A DNA stretch of 64,000 nt from Chitinophagaceae bacterium (GTDB lineage: Bacteria > Bacteroidota > Bacteroidia > Chitinophagales > Chitinophagaceae), in the NCBI GenBank assembly GCA_016721085.1, contig JADKJI010000023.1:32152-96151 (forward strand), written 5' to 3'. The notes under the pieces are model-generated. The model was not told where the DNA came from. It was given only the letters and a program-made list of their open reading frames with translations, and did not search any database. The position numbers and the translations under genes are program-made. This document shows positions 1-9,659 of the stretch, piece after piece (the first letter of the stretch is position 1; the number at the start of each line of letters is the position of its first letter).

Positions 1-1944
1 GCTATACAAAACATGCTACTAGCTGAAAAAAAAGATCCTTCAATGGCAAGTACTCAAAGATGGATTGCATCAACCTATTATCATTTAAATAAACAGGATA
101 GTGGTTTAATTCATATCAATAATGCAATAAAATTGGATCCGCAAGCGGCTGATGGATATTATATAAGAGGATATTTTAATCTATATCATAAAAACCTGGA
201 AGAATCCTTAACGGATTTCAACAGGGCCATTCAATTGGATCCAGCATCTACCCAATACTATCTAGGACGTTGTAATTTGTATTTGAATCAGGAAAAATAC
301 GATAATGCTATTGAAGATTTGAATACTTTGATTTCAATACATCCTCAATCTTATGATGCATATAATTACCGCGCTTCTGTTTACTTGTTTTTAGGAAAAT
401 ACGCTAACTCAATATCGGACTATGAAAAAGCCATAGATATTGACAAAAACAAAGAGAAAAGTATTGCAATAATTAATATCCTTACGCCACTGGCAAGATT
501 GAAACGATTCGAAGAGGCAGCAAAATACTATTCAACTTACCAAACAAACTATACTAAAGATCCACTGGAAATAACAAGGCGTGCATATCCTGAACCATAT
601 ATTGAAGCCATAACCCAATCTATCCCCAAAAAAGAGTATCAATCAGCATTTAAAAAAATAGTAGAAGCAGAAAAACTACATACTTCCAATGAGGAAGTAA
701 CCGATTTCTCTTTTAATCCTTTATCAAAAAAAGCCCTCTCAAACATATTTTCCTTAAAAGGGTATGTTCTATCTAAATTGAATAAACCAAATGAAGCCAG
801 TCAGGCATATGAGCAATCATTGCTTATAAATAACTTACAACCAGATATTGAAGAAGCTTTGGAGCTTCTAACAAATAAAACTTCAGTGGATGTTCTCAGC
901 GACAAAACGGCCCCATCATTAAAAATCCTCGAGCCCAGTGCAAATAACCGATCGGTTATAATCGACGATGGCAATCAAACGAGTAACAAAAAGCAAATAA
1001 GAGGTATAGCAACAGACGAAAGCGGCATCAGAAATATTCAAATAAACAATAAAGCAGTTGCGCATGAAGCCAACGGCTATTTTGAAGTTACTGTTCCAAT
1101 TACGGAAGGGGATAATCTGTTCAATATTGTTGTTACAGACAATAACGCCAACTCCTATTCAGAACTCATTCAATTAAAAACCAGAGGAGTTAAAATACCT
1201 AATAGCGATATAAACAAGGAATATCCACAAATTCAGGAGGACATTGTTTATCATGCCATTCTTATTGCAGAGAATGAATATGCCGACAATAAATTAGATG
1301 ATTTATCTGGCCCTTCAAGCGATATGGAAAAAATCTACCAGATACTGATAAAAAACTACTCCTTCCTGCCTCAAAATATCAGTAAACTAATAAACAAAGG
1401 CAAAAACGATATACTGGAAACAATCGTAACAAAAACGAACTCGCTCTCAGCAAAAGATAATGTTCTGATTTTTTATGCTGGTCATGGAATCATGATTAAG
1501 CAGCCAGACGGAAAAGAAGAAGGCTTTCTGATTCCTTCAGATGCTACTAAAGGAAAAGAATTTACTTATTTAAGAGGGGAAGAATTGGTAAATGCATTTA
1601 AATACTCAAAAGCCCGGCATATATTAATAATGGCTGATGCTTGTTTTGCCGGATCTTTGTTCCGCTCTGCAGAAAATGAAATTCCAGCTTCAGTAGAAGA
1701 AGCATTTAAAGAACCCAGTCGAAAACTGATGGCTAGCGGCAATCGTACTATAGTGCCAGATACAAGTCCCTTTATTGCCCATCTCCAAACAGCTCTATTG
1801 AATAATAGAAAGAAATACATAACGGCAGAGCAATTGCTAAATACTTTTAAAGACCAATATGTAAACAGTACCCATCTCAATCTCCAGTATTATCCCATTG
1901 CTGGGCTGGACCTTGGGGGTCAATTTGTATTTAAAAGAAAATAA
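1..1944 (+). CDS. Exported TPR / beta-sandwich / caspase-family protein, copy 1 (5' end outside window)
   Basis: The reading frame is open from base 1, so the N-terminus, expected to hold a signal peptide as in the downstream paralogues, is cut off. Residues below count from the ATG at 13. TPR-like helical pairs fill roughly residues 15-290. A beta-sandwich region (about 300-395, with the typical GIATDESGIRNIQINN and GDNLFNIVVTDNN strands) resembles glucodextranase-B/Ig-like domains. A C-terminal peptidase C14 domain runs from about residue 413 to the end. The catalytic dyad is visible as His491 in FYAGHG and Cys544 in ADACFAGS; the Asp two residues before the Cys is the residue that favours basic P1 residues in metacaspases. 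The gene ends in FVFKRK and is followed after 43 bp by a paralogue, so it is probably part of one transcript. Substrate and physiological role are unknown. Confidence 0.88.
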   Translation, partial: AIQNMLLAEKKDPSMASTQRWIASTYYHLNKQDSGLIHINNAIKLDPQAADGYYIRGYFNLYHKNLEESLTDFNRAIQLDPASTQYYLGRCNLYLNQEKYDNAIEDLNTLISIHPQSYDAYNYRASVYLFLGKYANSISDYEKAIDIDKNKEKSIAIINILTPLARLKRFEEAAKYYSTYQTNYTKDPLEITRRAYPEPYIEAITQSIPKKEYQSAFKKIVEAEKLHTSNEEVTDFSFNPLSKKALSNIFSLKGYVLSKLNKPNEASQAYEQSLLINNLQPDIEEALELLTNKTSVDVLSDKTAPSLKILEPSANNRSVIIDDGNQTSNKKQIRGIATDESGIRNIQINNKAVAHEANGYFEVTVPITEGDNLFNIVVTDNNANSYSELIQLKTRGVKIPNSDINKEYPQIQEDIVYHAILIAENEYADNKLDDLSGPSSDMEKIYQILIKNYSFLPQNISKLINKGKNDILETIVTKTNSLSAKDNVLIFYAGHGIMIKQPDGKEEGFLIPSDATKGKEFTYLRGEELVNAFKYSKARHILIMADACFAGSLFRSAENEIPASVEEAFKEPSRKLMASGNRTIVPDTSPFIAHLQTALLNNRKKYITAEQLLNTFKDQYVNSTHLNLQYYPIAGLDLGGQFVFKRK

Positions 1945-1987
1945 ACCAGGAACGGCTACTAACATAATTCAACCTAAATTAAAAAGT

Positions 1988-4177
1988 ATGGGCAACTCAT
2001 TGTCAGCTAAAAAATGGTTCGTTTGCCTTTCCTTAGTTTTCCTTTTCCAGGAAACCTATAGTCAGTTCCTAAAGGATAAGATAAACTTTGGCAAGCAAAT
2101 TATGCAACAGAAGCAGTACGATGCCGCCATAAGTTTTTTTACAACAGTTATAAGAACCGAACAAAATGCCTATGAAGCCTATTATTATCGAGGGGAATGC
2201 TACAAAAACCTGGGGAAAACCCAGGAAGCCTTAAAGGACTTCAATACAACCACGCAGATCAATCCCCAATATGCAGACGCTTATATAATGAAGGGGAATA
2301 TTTATAGTGGATTGCAAAATATCGACCAGGCAATTAAGGAATATGCATTAGCCTTACAATATCAAAAACAGAATGCATCACTATACCGGGTCTTAGGCCA
2401 ACTAACACTTAGGAAAAAAGATTACCCTACTTCTATAACCTATTACAATGAAGCCATAAAATTAAATCCAAATCTGGAATCCAATTATTTTGAACGGGGC
2501 AACGCTTATAAGGCCACGCACCAGTATGAAAATGCTATAAAGGATTATTCTGAAAATATTAGATTAGCCCCAAACTCAGACGGAAGTTATAATAACAGAG
2601 GTGTTTGTAATATGTTTTTAGGAAATTACGCTGCGGCTCTCCATGATTATGACAATGCAATAAGGATAGATTCAAGATTTCAAAATACTGCTCCCCTTCT
2701 TAATAGCCTGGAGCCCCTTGCCAGACTATATAGGTTTGAAGAGGTTAATTCTCGACTCCAAAAATTTCGGGATTTGAAGAAAAACGGCTACATAGATTCT
2801 GAGAATTGGGCGTTCTATAAAATATACTTAGTTGCTATCACACAAGCTATTACAAAAAGTGATTATTTAGAAGCCATGGATTTACTGGATGAAGCCGAAT
2901 CTCTCTACACTAGCATGGTTGATACTGATTCAGAATCGGAAATAAGAAAAAGAGGCTACTCCGCCATTCTCTCATTAAAAGGATATATTCTTGAGAAAGT
3001 AGAAGATTATGATGAAGCCAAGATTAATTACAAACAAGCCCTGCTGATAAACGAAGCAGAACCGGAAGTTGTTGAAGGATTAAAGCGAATCGCCAATATA
3101 GAAATTGAATTAGCAAAAAAAGATAAGATAGCACCAACATTAGAGATACTGGAGCCACTCATAAACAGTCGATCCATTTCAATTGGAGAAGATAAAATTG
3201 CAGGCGCCAAGCAATCTATCAGAGGAATAGCATCTGACGCAAGTGGCATACGAACTTTACAGATAAATAATACGGAAGTGAAAGTGGAAAGTAACGGCTA
3301 TTTTGAAGCTTTGCTACCCATTAATGAGGGTGATAATAACTACATAATTAATATTACTGATAATAATTCAAACATTGCTACTGAAACTGTTTCAATTAAA
3401 GCAAGGGGAGCCAAAATTAATAAGGCAGTAGACTCAACAAATACGTCTGATGGAAATACTTTAACTGAAGAACCAGTTTATCACGCCATTCTTATTGCTG
3501 AATCAGAATATAAAGACGAAAGCATCTCTTCTTTAGCCGGTCCGGCAAAAGATATGGCAAAAGTTTATTCCCTTCTGGTCGAAAAATATTCCTTCCTGCC
3601 AGAAAATATTGTTCAATTAAAAAGCCCGGGAAGAATAGATTTACTGGAAGAAATTATAAAAAAATCCAAATCCTTAAAAGAAAATGACAACCTGCTCATC
3701 TTCTATGCTGGCCATGGGGTGATGATAAATAAAGCAAATAATAAAGAGGAGGGATTTCTATTACCTTCAGATGCAAAATTAGGTTTAGTTTCGAGCTATA
3801 TAAAAGGGGATGAATTGACAGATGCCATTGAAGCTTCCCCAGCCAGGCACATCCTGTTTATTGCAGACGCCTGTTTTGCAGGTACGCTTTTCAGATCCAT
3901 ATCCAATGAAGCTCCCGCATCCGTATCAGAGGCATATAAAGATAAGAGCAGAAAGATAATGTCTAGCGGAAACAGAACAGTAGTACCCGACGAAAGTCCC
4001 TTTATCGCTTATCTCCAAACAGCGTTTCTGAACAACAAAAGGAAGTTTATAACTGCCGAACAATTATTGAATACATTCAAGGAGGCCTATACTGACAAAA
4101 CTCGCTTAAATTTACAATACAACCCAATCCTGGGGCTTGATCAGGGTGGACACTTTGTATTTATAAGAAAAGATTAA
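1988..4177 (+). CDS. Exported TPR / beta-sandwich / caspase-family protein, copy 2
   Basis: The start at 1988 is chosen because it yields a signal peptide (KKWFVCLSLVFLFQETYSQ) and does not overlap the gene before it; the frame also has an ATG at 1898. The product is 729 aa. It has a signal peptide (1-28), several TPR units (about 30-360), a beta-sandwich linker domain (about 385-480) and a C-terminal caspase domain (about 500-725). The dyad is His576 (FYAGHG) and Cys629 (ADACFAGT). The domain order matches copy 1 throughout, so this is a tandem duplication. It is followed by copy 3 after 30 bp. The caspase fold and dyad are read from motifs; proteolytic activity and periplasmic or surface location are inferred. 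Confidence 0.88.
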   Translation: MGNSLSAKKWFVCLSLVFLFQETYSQFLKDKINFGKQIMQQKQYDAAISFFTTVIRTEQNAYEAYYYRGECYKNLGKTQEALKDFNTTTQINPQYADAYIMKGNIYSGLQNIDQAIKEYALALQYQKQNASLYRVLGQLTLRKKDYPTSITYYNEAIKLNPNLESNYFERGNAYKATHQYENAIKDYSENIRLAPNSDGSYNNRGVCNMFLGNYAAALHDYDNAIRIDSRFQNTAPLLNSLEPLARLYRFEEVNSRLQKFRDLKKNGYIDSENWAFYKIYLVAITQAITKSDYLEAMDLLDEAESLYTSMVDTDSESEIRKRGYSAILSLKGYILEKVEDYDEAKINYKQALLINEAEPEVVEGLKRIANIEIELAKKDKIAPTLEILEPLINSRSISIGEDKIAGAKQSIRGIASDASGIRTLQINNTEVKVESNGYFEALLPINEGDNNYIINITDNNSNIATETVSIKARGAKINKAVDSTNTSDGNTLTEEPVYHAILIAESEYKDESISSLAGPAKDMAKVYSLLVEKYSFLPENIVQLKSPGRIDLLEEIIKKSKSLKENDNLLIFYAGHGVMINKANNKEEGFLLPSDAKLGLVSSYIKGDELTDAIEASPARHILFIADACFAGTLFRSISNEAPASVSEAYKDKSRKIMSSGNRTVVPDESPFIAYLQTAFLNNKRKFITAEQLLNTFKEAYTDKTRLNLQYNPILGLDQGGHFVFIRKD

Positions 4178-4207
4178 TCCTGAGTTAAATTGCTATAATT
4201 AAACATA

Positions 4208-6214
4208 ATGAAGAAGGCAGAAAATAAACATATCAAATTGAAATATATACTACTCCTTATTATTGTTTCATCAACCTGTTTTCATGTTTCCGCACAAACA
4301 GCAGAAGAACATTACGGTGATGGATTATATCAATATAGCACTGGAAATTATACACAAGCATTGGAAGATTTCTCAAAAGCCATAAAAGCTGATAATAAAT
4401 ATGGCGATGCCTATCGCGAAAGAGGCTTCACCTATATAGCCTTGAAAAAAATGGACGAAGCATTTATTGACCTGAATAAAGCTATTACTTTAAATGGCAA
4501 GGACTATCGCGCTTACTATGGAAGAGGAATTGTTTATGAAAGCAGAAAAGACGGCGAAGCACTTTCAGACTATGAGACTTCAAAAGAAGACCCTGCACTA
4601 TTTGTTGATGCCTATAACAGGATAGGGCTTATCCTCTGCAACGAAGGCAGTTATGAGCCTGCCATCGGCTATTATAAAAGGGCTATGAAATTTGATACGC
4701 TTAACAATACTCCCTGCCTCATAATAAATATAATAGAGCCCCTGTTGCGAGTTCGAAAATTTGAAGAAGCACTGAAATATATCAACGACAATTCCTCAGA
4801 AAATAAGCAAGTAAACTTTTCTGCATACACAAATACCTTGAAAGCAGATGATAAAAATGCAAAAGATGCAAGCTGGAATTTCTTCAAGGAAGAATTAAAA
4901 CCTTCAATCGAAAATCTGAAGAAAAAAGATTTTGCTTCCGCTATCAAAACACTTACAGAAAGTGAATCACGTTTTACAATAATAAAAGAATCGGATCCCG
5001 ACTACCAAAAGCAGAGCTATGCACTATTATTATCCCTTAAAGGCTATGCTTTCGAGCAACAAAGAAAAATAAAAGAGGCTATAAAGTGTTATGAACAAAC
5101 TTTAATAATTCAGCCTAATCAACTGGAAGTAACTGCATCTCTTAATAAATTAGAGGCGTCTCTTGCAATTGAATTAAGGAAAGACACTGCCAAACCAAAA
5201 ATTACCATCCTTGAACCTTTGAGTCGTTCCATATCAGTAGGCACCGACAAAGTAGCCACTACCCTTCAGCACTTCAGAGGTACTGTTACAGACGATAACG
5301 GACTCAAATCTGTTATGCTGAATAATACACCTCTCAATCTTGCCGGCAACGGGTATTTCGATACCACAGTAAACCTCCAACCTGGCCCTAACGCATTTGT
5401 AATTGTCGCCACAGATAATAATGCCAATACCATTATTAGTCAAATAAACATAAACGCAAGCGCAGATCCTGTTGCCAATAATGACAAGAATACACTATCC
5501 GAAAAACCGGTTTACCATGCTGTGCTGATTGCGGAGAATGAATATAAGGACAAGAATATCCCCAGTCTCAGAAAACCGGTATCTGATATGAGGCTTATAT
5601 ATAACACACTGATTAAAGATTATACATTTGACCCATCTAATATAGATACACTTGTAAATGCCTCAAGAATAGATATCCTAACAGCTTTAACCAAGAAAGG
5701 AGAAACAATAAAAGAAGGGGAAAACCTGCTCATCTTTTACGCAGGTCATGGTGACTTATTAAAAAACCCGGATAATTCAGAAGAAAGCTTTCTCATACCT
5801 GAAGATGCCGTACTCACTAAAACCTTTACATACATCAATGGAGAGGAATTCCTGAAGAGCATGCGCTTTACAAAAGCCAAACATATACTTGTGGTGGCAG
5901 ATGCCTGTTTCGCCGGTTCTCTTTTCAGAGGACTAGGTAAAAGTGGCAACCAATCTCTTTCTGAAAAATACAAGGACATCAGCAGAAGGTTACTATCAAG
6001 TGGTAATGTAAAAGTGGTTCCTGACAATAGCGAATTCATTCCCTTCTTCCTGGATGCACTAAAAAAGAATACGAGCCCATTTATTACAGCAGAAAAATTA
6101 GTGGACGGATTCAAGGAACAATACAATATAAAAGCTAATCAGCAATTACAGTTCCTGCCCATAGATTACCTGAATGATCAGGGCGGCCAATTCGTATTCA
6201 TCAGGAAACAATAA
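4208..6214 (+). CDS. Exported TPR / beta-sandwich / caspase-family protein, copy 3
   Basis: The product is 668 aa, the shortest complete member of the array. A signal peptide ends near VSAQ (about residue 30). It is followed by TPR units (about 32-330), a beta-sandwich region (about 335-420, RGTVTDDNGLKSVMLNN) and a caspase domain (about 435-665). The dyad is His514 (FYAGHGD) and Cys567 (ADACFAGS). The activation-loop region after the Cys (RGLGKSGNQSLSEKYKD) differs from the other copies, which read AxxEAPASVxEAYKD or close to it, so cleavage specificity or regulation could differ. The gene lies 30 bp after copy 2 and 38 bp before copy 4, with no terminator in either gap. Confidence 0.88.
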   Translation: MKKAENKHIKLKYILLLIIVSSTCFHVSAQTAEEHYGDGLYQYSTGNYTQALEDFSKAIKADNKYGDAYRERGFTYIALKKMDEAFIDLNKAITLNGKDYRAYYGRGIVYESRKDGEALSDYETSKEDPALFVDAYNRIGLILCNEGSYEPAIGYYKRAMKFDTLNNTPCLIINIIEPLLRVRKFEEALKYINDNSSENKQVNFSAYTNTLKADDKNAKDASWNFFKEELKPSIENLKKKDFASAIKTLTESESRFTIIKESDPDYQKQSYALLLSLKGYAFEQQRKIKEAIKCYEQTLIIQPNQLEVTASLNKLEASLAIELRKDTAKPKITILEPLSRSISVGTDKVATTLQHFRGTVTDDNGLKSVMLNNTPLNLAGNGYFDTTVNLQPGPNAFVIVATDNNANTIISQININASADPVANNDKNTLSEKPVYHAVLIAENEYKDKNIPSLRKPVSDMRLIYNTLIKDYTFDPSNIDTLVNASRIDILTALTKKGETIKEGENLLIFYAGHGDLLKNPDNSEESFLIPEDAVLTKTFTYINGEEFLKSMRFTKAKHILVVADACFAGSLFRGLGKSGNQSLSEKYKDISRRLLSSGNVKVVPDNSEFIPFFLDALKKNTSPFITAEKLVDGFKEQYNIKANQQLQFLPIDYLNDQGGQFVFIRKQ

Positions 6215-6252
6215 ACTTGGTTTGACCATTAGTGGCAAAAACTTGATTTCAA

Positions 6253-8529
6253 ATGATTATGAAAATGAAAGGATACTTTTTTCTCCTATTTCTCTTAATA
6301 GCTTGTCATTCTGTAAATGCACAAAGCGAAAAAGCAGCGGCGTATTATAAAGCCGCACAAGAATTTTATAAGAACAAGAACTATGACGACGCTATCAAAT
6401 CTATAGATAAGGCCATAAAAGAGGATCCAGACTATTCACAAGCCTACCAATTAAGAGGTAATATCTATTTCACTTTAAAGGATTACGAAACAGCTTATCT
6501 TAATTATTGCGATGCCATTGATATAGACCCATCCAAACCTGGGAATTATTATAGCAGAGGAAATGCACTTCTTGCCTTAAAGATTTATGATTCAGCCCTT
6601 ATCGATTACAATGAAGCTATAAAGCTTTCCCCAAATAGCCATATCTACTACAATGCCAGGGGAAATGCCTATTATTATCTCAGAGAATATGAAAATGCAC
6701 TTCAGGATTACAACAAATCACAAAGCCTGAATCAAACATTTTTATCACCTATTTTCAATAAGGGTAACACCTATTTACAGATGGGAGACTATGAACAGTC
6801 GATCCAGTACTATAAAACAGTAATTGAAAAAGATAACAATAAAGAATATTCAAGCGCTATCATAAACCTTCTGGAACCACTTATTCGATTGGGCCGGTTT
6901 TCAGATGCCGGTGAATATTATGCCAAATATTTAACGGAATATGGAAAAGGTTATATCGAAAGCGAATCCTATGCATTTTATCCGAAATATATTGAAGCTG
7001 CTACTGTATTGATTCCAGAGAAAAAATTCAAAGAGGCACTGGGAAATCTAAATCAATCAGAAGTCGATTATATCGAAATTAAAAACAAAGCGACTGAAAG
7101 TAATTTCCAAAAAAGGGCTTATGCTTCCATCCTGGCATTAAAAGGATATGTACTGGAACAACTTAAGCAAACCGAAAAAGCACAGCAGGCATATGAACAA
7201 ACACTGGTAATAAATCCTGTGCAGCCTGAAATAATAGCAGCCCTTGACAAGTTTGCAAAACAAGAAGCAGCTGCAGAACAAAACGACAATACCTTACCTG
7301 TTATTAAGTTACTCGAACCTTCACAAAACAACCGCTCTATATCTGTTGGTACCGATAAAACAGCTACACTTACACAACGTATTAGAGGCCAGGCTATCGA
7401 TGCCGGAGGTATCCGTTCTGTAATGATAAATAACAAACAATTAAAAATTGAGGAGAATGGCTATTTCGATACTGTAATGGCTGTATCCCAAGGCAACAAT
7501 GTTTTTACCATTGTTGCTACAGACAAGAAAGCTAATGTGGTTTCAGAGACAATCCAGATTACTGGAGGCGCTGCTCCCCCAGCCCCTGGCAACTTACAAG
7601 TTTCCACCAGTGCCCCTGCCATAAATTATAACCCAACCTACCATGCCATACTGATTGCTGAAACAGATTATACCGACAAGAATATCATGTCGCTTCAAGG
7701 ACCTGCAACCGATATGCGAAAGATTTATAGGCTACTGGTAGGAAATTACAATTTCGCTCCTGAGCATACCGATACACTTGTAAATGCCAGCAAGACCAAT
7801 ATCCTCGAAACGATCATCAACAAAGCAAATGCATTAGGAGAAAATGACAACCTGTTTATCTTTTATGCCGGACATGGAGAAATGATAAAACAGCCCGATA
7901 ATTCTGAAGAAGGCTTCCTGGTGCCACAAGATGCATTGAAAGGAAAACTTAGTTCCTATATAAGCAGTGACGACCTGTTGCGAACTATCAAATATTCAAA
8001 AGCACAGCATATTCTTTTCGTGGCAGATGCCTGCTTTGCGGGTTCACTATTCAGGGATATTGCGAAAGATGCACCTGCACCAGTGGCGGATGCTTATAAA
8101 GATAAGAGCCGGAAATTATTGGCCAGTGGTAACCGAACTGCAGTTCCTGATCAAAGCGAGTTTATTGAATCCTTCCGGCTTGCTTTACAGGAAAACAAGG
8201 AGAAATATATAACTGCTGAGCAACTGATAGATACATTCAAGAATCAATACCGTTCAAGCACCCATCTATCCTTACAATATTTCCCAATAAAAAATGTGGA
8301 AGATCTGGGAGGTCAGTTCGTTTTCAAAGAAAATAATCTGACAATATCAACGTCTTCTCTTGCCGGCACCAATCAGATTTCCCTTCAACCTACCAGGATC
8401 GGAATACATAGTTGGTGTCTGGTTCTTTTTAAAACTATCGATATCATCTTTTATCAATTTGAACAGTTCTTCAACAGAAATATCTGGCGGACTTTTCTTG
8501 AATGCCCGCAAAATGGCAGCAGTAAATAA
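6253..8529 (+). CDS. Exported TPR / beta-sandwich / caspase-family protein, copy 4 (stop codon lost by 1-base deletion)
   Basis: Signal peptide or lipobox region (residues 1-24; LLIAC could also be a lipoprotein site), TPR units (about 28-335), beta-sandwich region (about 345-440), a short Pro/Ala linker and a caspase domain (about 458-690). The dyad is His541 (FYAGHGE) and Cys594 (ADACFAGS). The paralogues end in GGQFVFKRK-stop or similar. Here the frame reads GGQFVFKENN and runs about 65 residues further through the 3' end of the opposing gene. One extra A in the run at 8326-8328 would restore FVFKRK and a TAA at 8334-8336, exactly as in copy 1. The natural end is therefore probably 8336, and the tail (8337-8529) is an artefact or a recent stop-loss. 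Confidence 0.85.
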   Translation: MIMKMKGYFFLLFLLIACHSVNAQSEKAAAYYKAAQEFYKNKNYDDAIKSIDKAIKEDPDYSQAYQLRGNIYFTLKDYETAYLNYCDAIDIDPSKPGNYYSRGNALLALKIYDSALIDYNEAIKLSPNSHIYYNARGNAYYYLREYENALQDYNKSQSLNQTFLSPIFNKGNTYLQMGDYEQSIQYYKTVIEKDNNKEYSSAIINLLEPLIRLGRFSDAGEYYAKYLTEYGKGYIESESYAFYPKYIEAATVLIPEKKFKEALGNLNQSEVDYIEIKNKATESNFQKRAYASILALKGYVLEQLKQTEKAQQAYEQTLVINPVQPEIIAALDKFAKQEAAAEQNDNTLPVIKLLEPSQNNRSISVGTDKTATLTQRIRGQAIDAGGIRSVMINNKQLKIEENGYFDTVMAVSQGNNVFTIVATDKKANVVSETIQITGGAAPPAPGNLQVSTSAPAINYNPTYHAILIAETDYTDKNIMSLQGPATDMRKIYRLLVGNYNFAPEHTDTLVNASKTNILETIINKANALGENDNLFIFYAGHGEMIKQPDNSEEGFLVPQDALKGKLSSYISSDDLLRTIKYSKAQHILFVADACFAGSLFRDIAKDAPAPVADAYKDKSRKLLASGNRTAVPDQSEFIESFRLALQENKEKYITAEQLIDTFKNQYRSSTHLSLQYFPIKNVEDLGGQFVFKENNLTISTSSLAGTNQISLQPTRIGIHSWCLVLFKTIDIIFYQFEQFFNRNIWRTFLECPQNGSSK

Positions 8530-9600
8530 ACCATGAACAATTTTTTCTTCATTAGCAAATTCCAATCCTCTTTGATTATCCTTTGTAGCCGCAATGAAGA
8601 GATATTGGGAGTTCTTTCTGTTTACAGGTCTTACCACGGTATCCTTTTGTGATATTCTCAAAATATCATCCATATTATAAGCTTTCCGGGTTTCATCTGA
8701 AATGCTAACTCCCGGTGTTTGATCTATCTCTTTAAGATCGAATTTGTTCATAGCTTTTTTTACTAAATACTGTACATCACATTTCCCAATACCATTCGAG
8801 TCTATTGGATAACAAGCCAATGGCGTATGCAATTGGAAGTCTTTACAATCTGGCACACCGTCTCCATCACTATCTTTTGTTTCCAGCACTTCCCCCTTTT
8901 CATTAAACCTACAGCCAACTGGTGTTGCAATAGATTTGCCTGCAATACTATCTAATAATAGATCGACATCAGGCACTTCCTCTGTTAGCCGCCCCATCAT
9001 TTCATTAAAGTCGATAGACTTGCTTTTTTCGTATCCAACTGCAATAGTACTATCGCCAGTCATAGACATGTTACCAGCAAAACAACAATACAGTAGAGCC
9101 GTCAACACAACTTTCTTATCGATAAAAAGATTGAAATATTCCTTAAGGGTTACATCACGAACAAAACACTTGAGATTATTACGGAAACTATAGATGTCAC
9201 TGGTCATCATGGCCTGGCTAAATCCCCTCTTTACTGGATCATTCTCCAATTCAGTATTCTCCATCCATACCCCATGACCTGAATAAAAAAAAACCATTAT
9301 ATCACCAGGCTTACACTCCTTGATTTTCTTCTTCATCCCCTCAATGATGTTATCTCGGGTAGCAGCTGCATTATAAATGGTATCAATGTTCGCGGGTTTA
9401 TAACCAAACTTGGAAATCAGTAATTCCCTTATCGCATTGGCATCGTTAACCGGCCCACGCAGGCTTTCATGGCTCTTCTTGTCCTTTGTTTCATAATAAT
9501 CGTTGATTCCAATCAACAAAGCGTGTTTGGTTTGGCCCCATGCCTCAACCCCTAAAACCAATAAAACAAAAGGAAAAACAATTTTAAACACCCTCTTCAT
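8347..9600 (-). CDS. Stand-alone exported caspase-family protease with TSP3-like calcium motif
   Basis: The product is 417 aa with a signal peptide (1-22, ending in EAWGQ) and no TPR region. The peptidase C14 fold starts at TKHALLIGINDY. His109 (FYSGHG) and Cys173 (YCCFAGN) form the dyad, but the usual Asp two residues before the Cys is Tyr171, so the P1 preference may not be basic. Residues 243-254 (DSDGDGVPDCKD), with the following CYPIDSNGIGKC, match the thrombospondin type-3 / OmpA calcium-binding repeats common in Bacteroidota and sit inside the protease domain. The conserved C14 tail follows (LFIAATKDNQ and HGLFTAAIL). The gene is convergent with caspase copy 4 and divergent from the TPR membrane protein at 9660 (59 bp gap). 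Confidence 0.85.
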   Translation of the reverse strand: MKRVFKIVFPFVLLVLGVEAWGQTKHALLIGINDYYETKDKKSHESLRGPVNDANAIRELLISKFGYKPANIDTIYNAAATRDNIIEGMKKKIKECKPGDIMVFFYSGHGVWMENTELENDPVKRGFSQAMMTSDIYSFRNNLKCFVRDVTLKEYFNLFIDKKVVLTALLYCCFAGNMSMTGDSTIAVGYEKSKSIDFNEMMGRLTEEVPDVDLLLDSIAGKSIATPVGCRFNEKGEVLETKDSDGDGVPDCKDFQLHTPLACYPIDSNGIGKCDVQYLVKKAMNKFDLKEIDQTPGVSISDETRKAYNMDDILRISQKDTVVRPVNRKNSQYLFIAATKDNQRGLEFANEEKIVHGLFTAAILRAFKKSPPDISVEELFKLIKDDIDSFKKNQTPTMYSDPGRLKGNLIGAGKRRR

Positions 9601-9659
9601 ATTAGCAATATTAGTGGTAATTTCCCTCTTAAATTAACCCAAATAACTCATTCCCTGAA

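Noticed and set aside
1..8336. Cytoplasmic anti-phage caspase defence system (for example gasdermin- or CBASS-linked)
   Set aside because: The proteins carry export signals and no gasdermin, cyclase or other defence partner gene is present.
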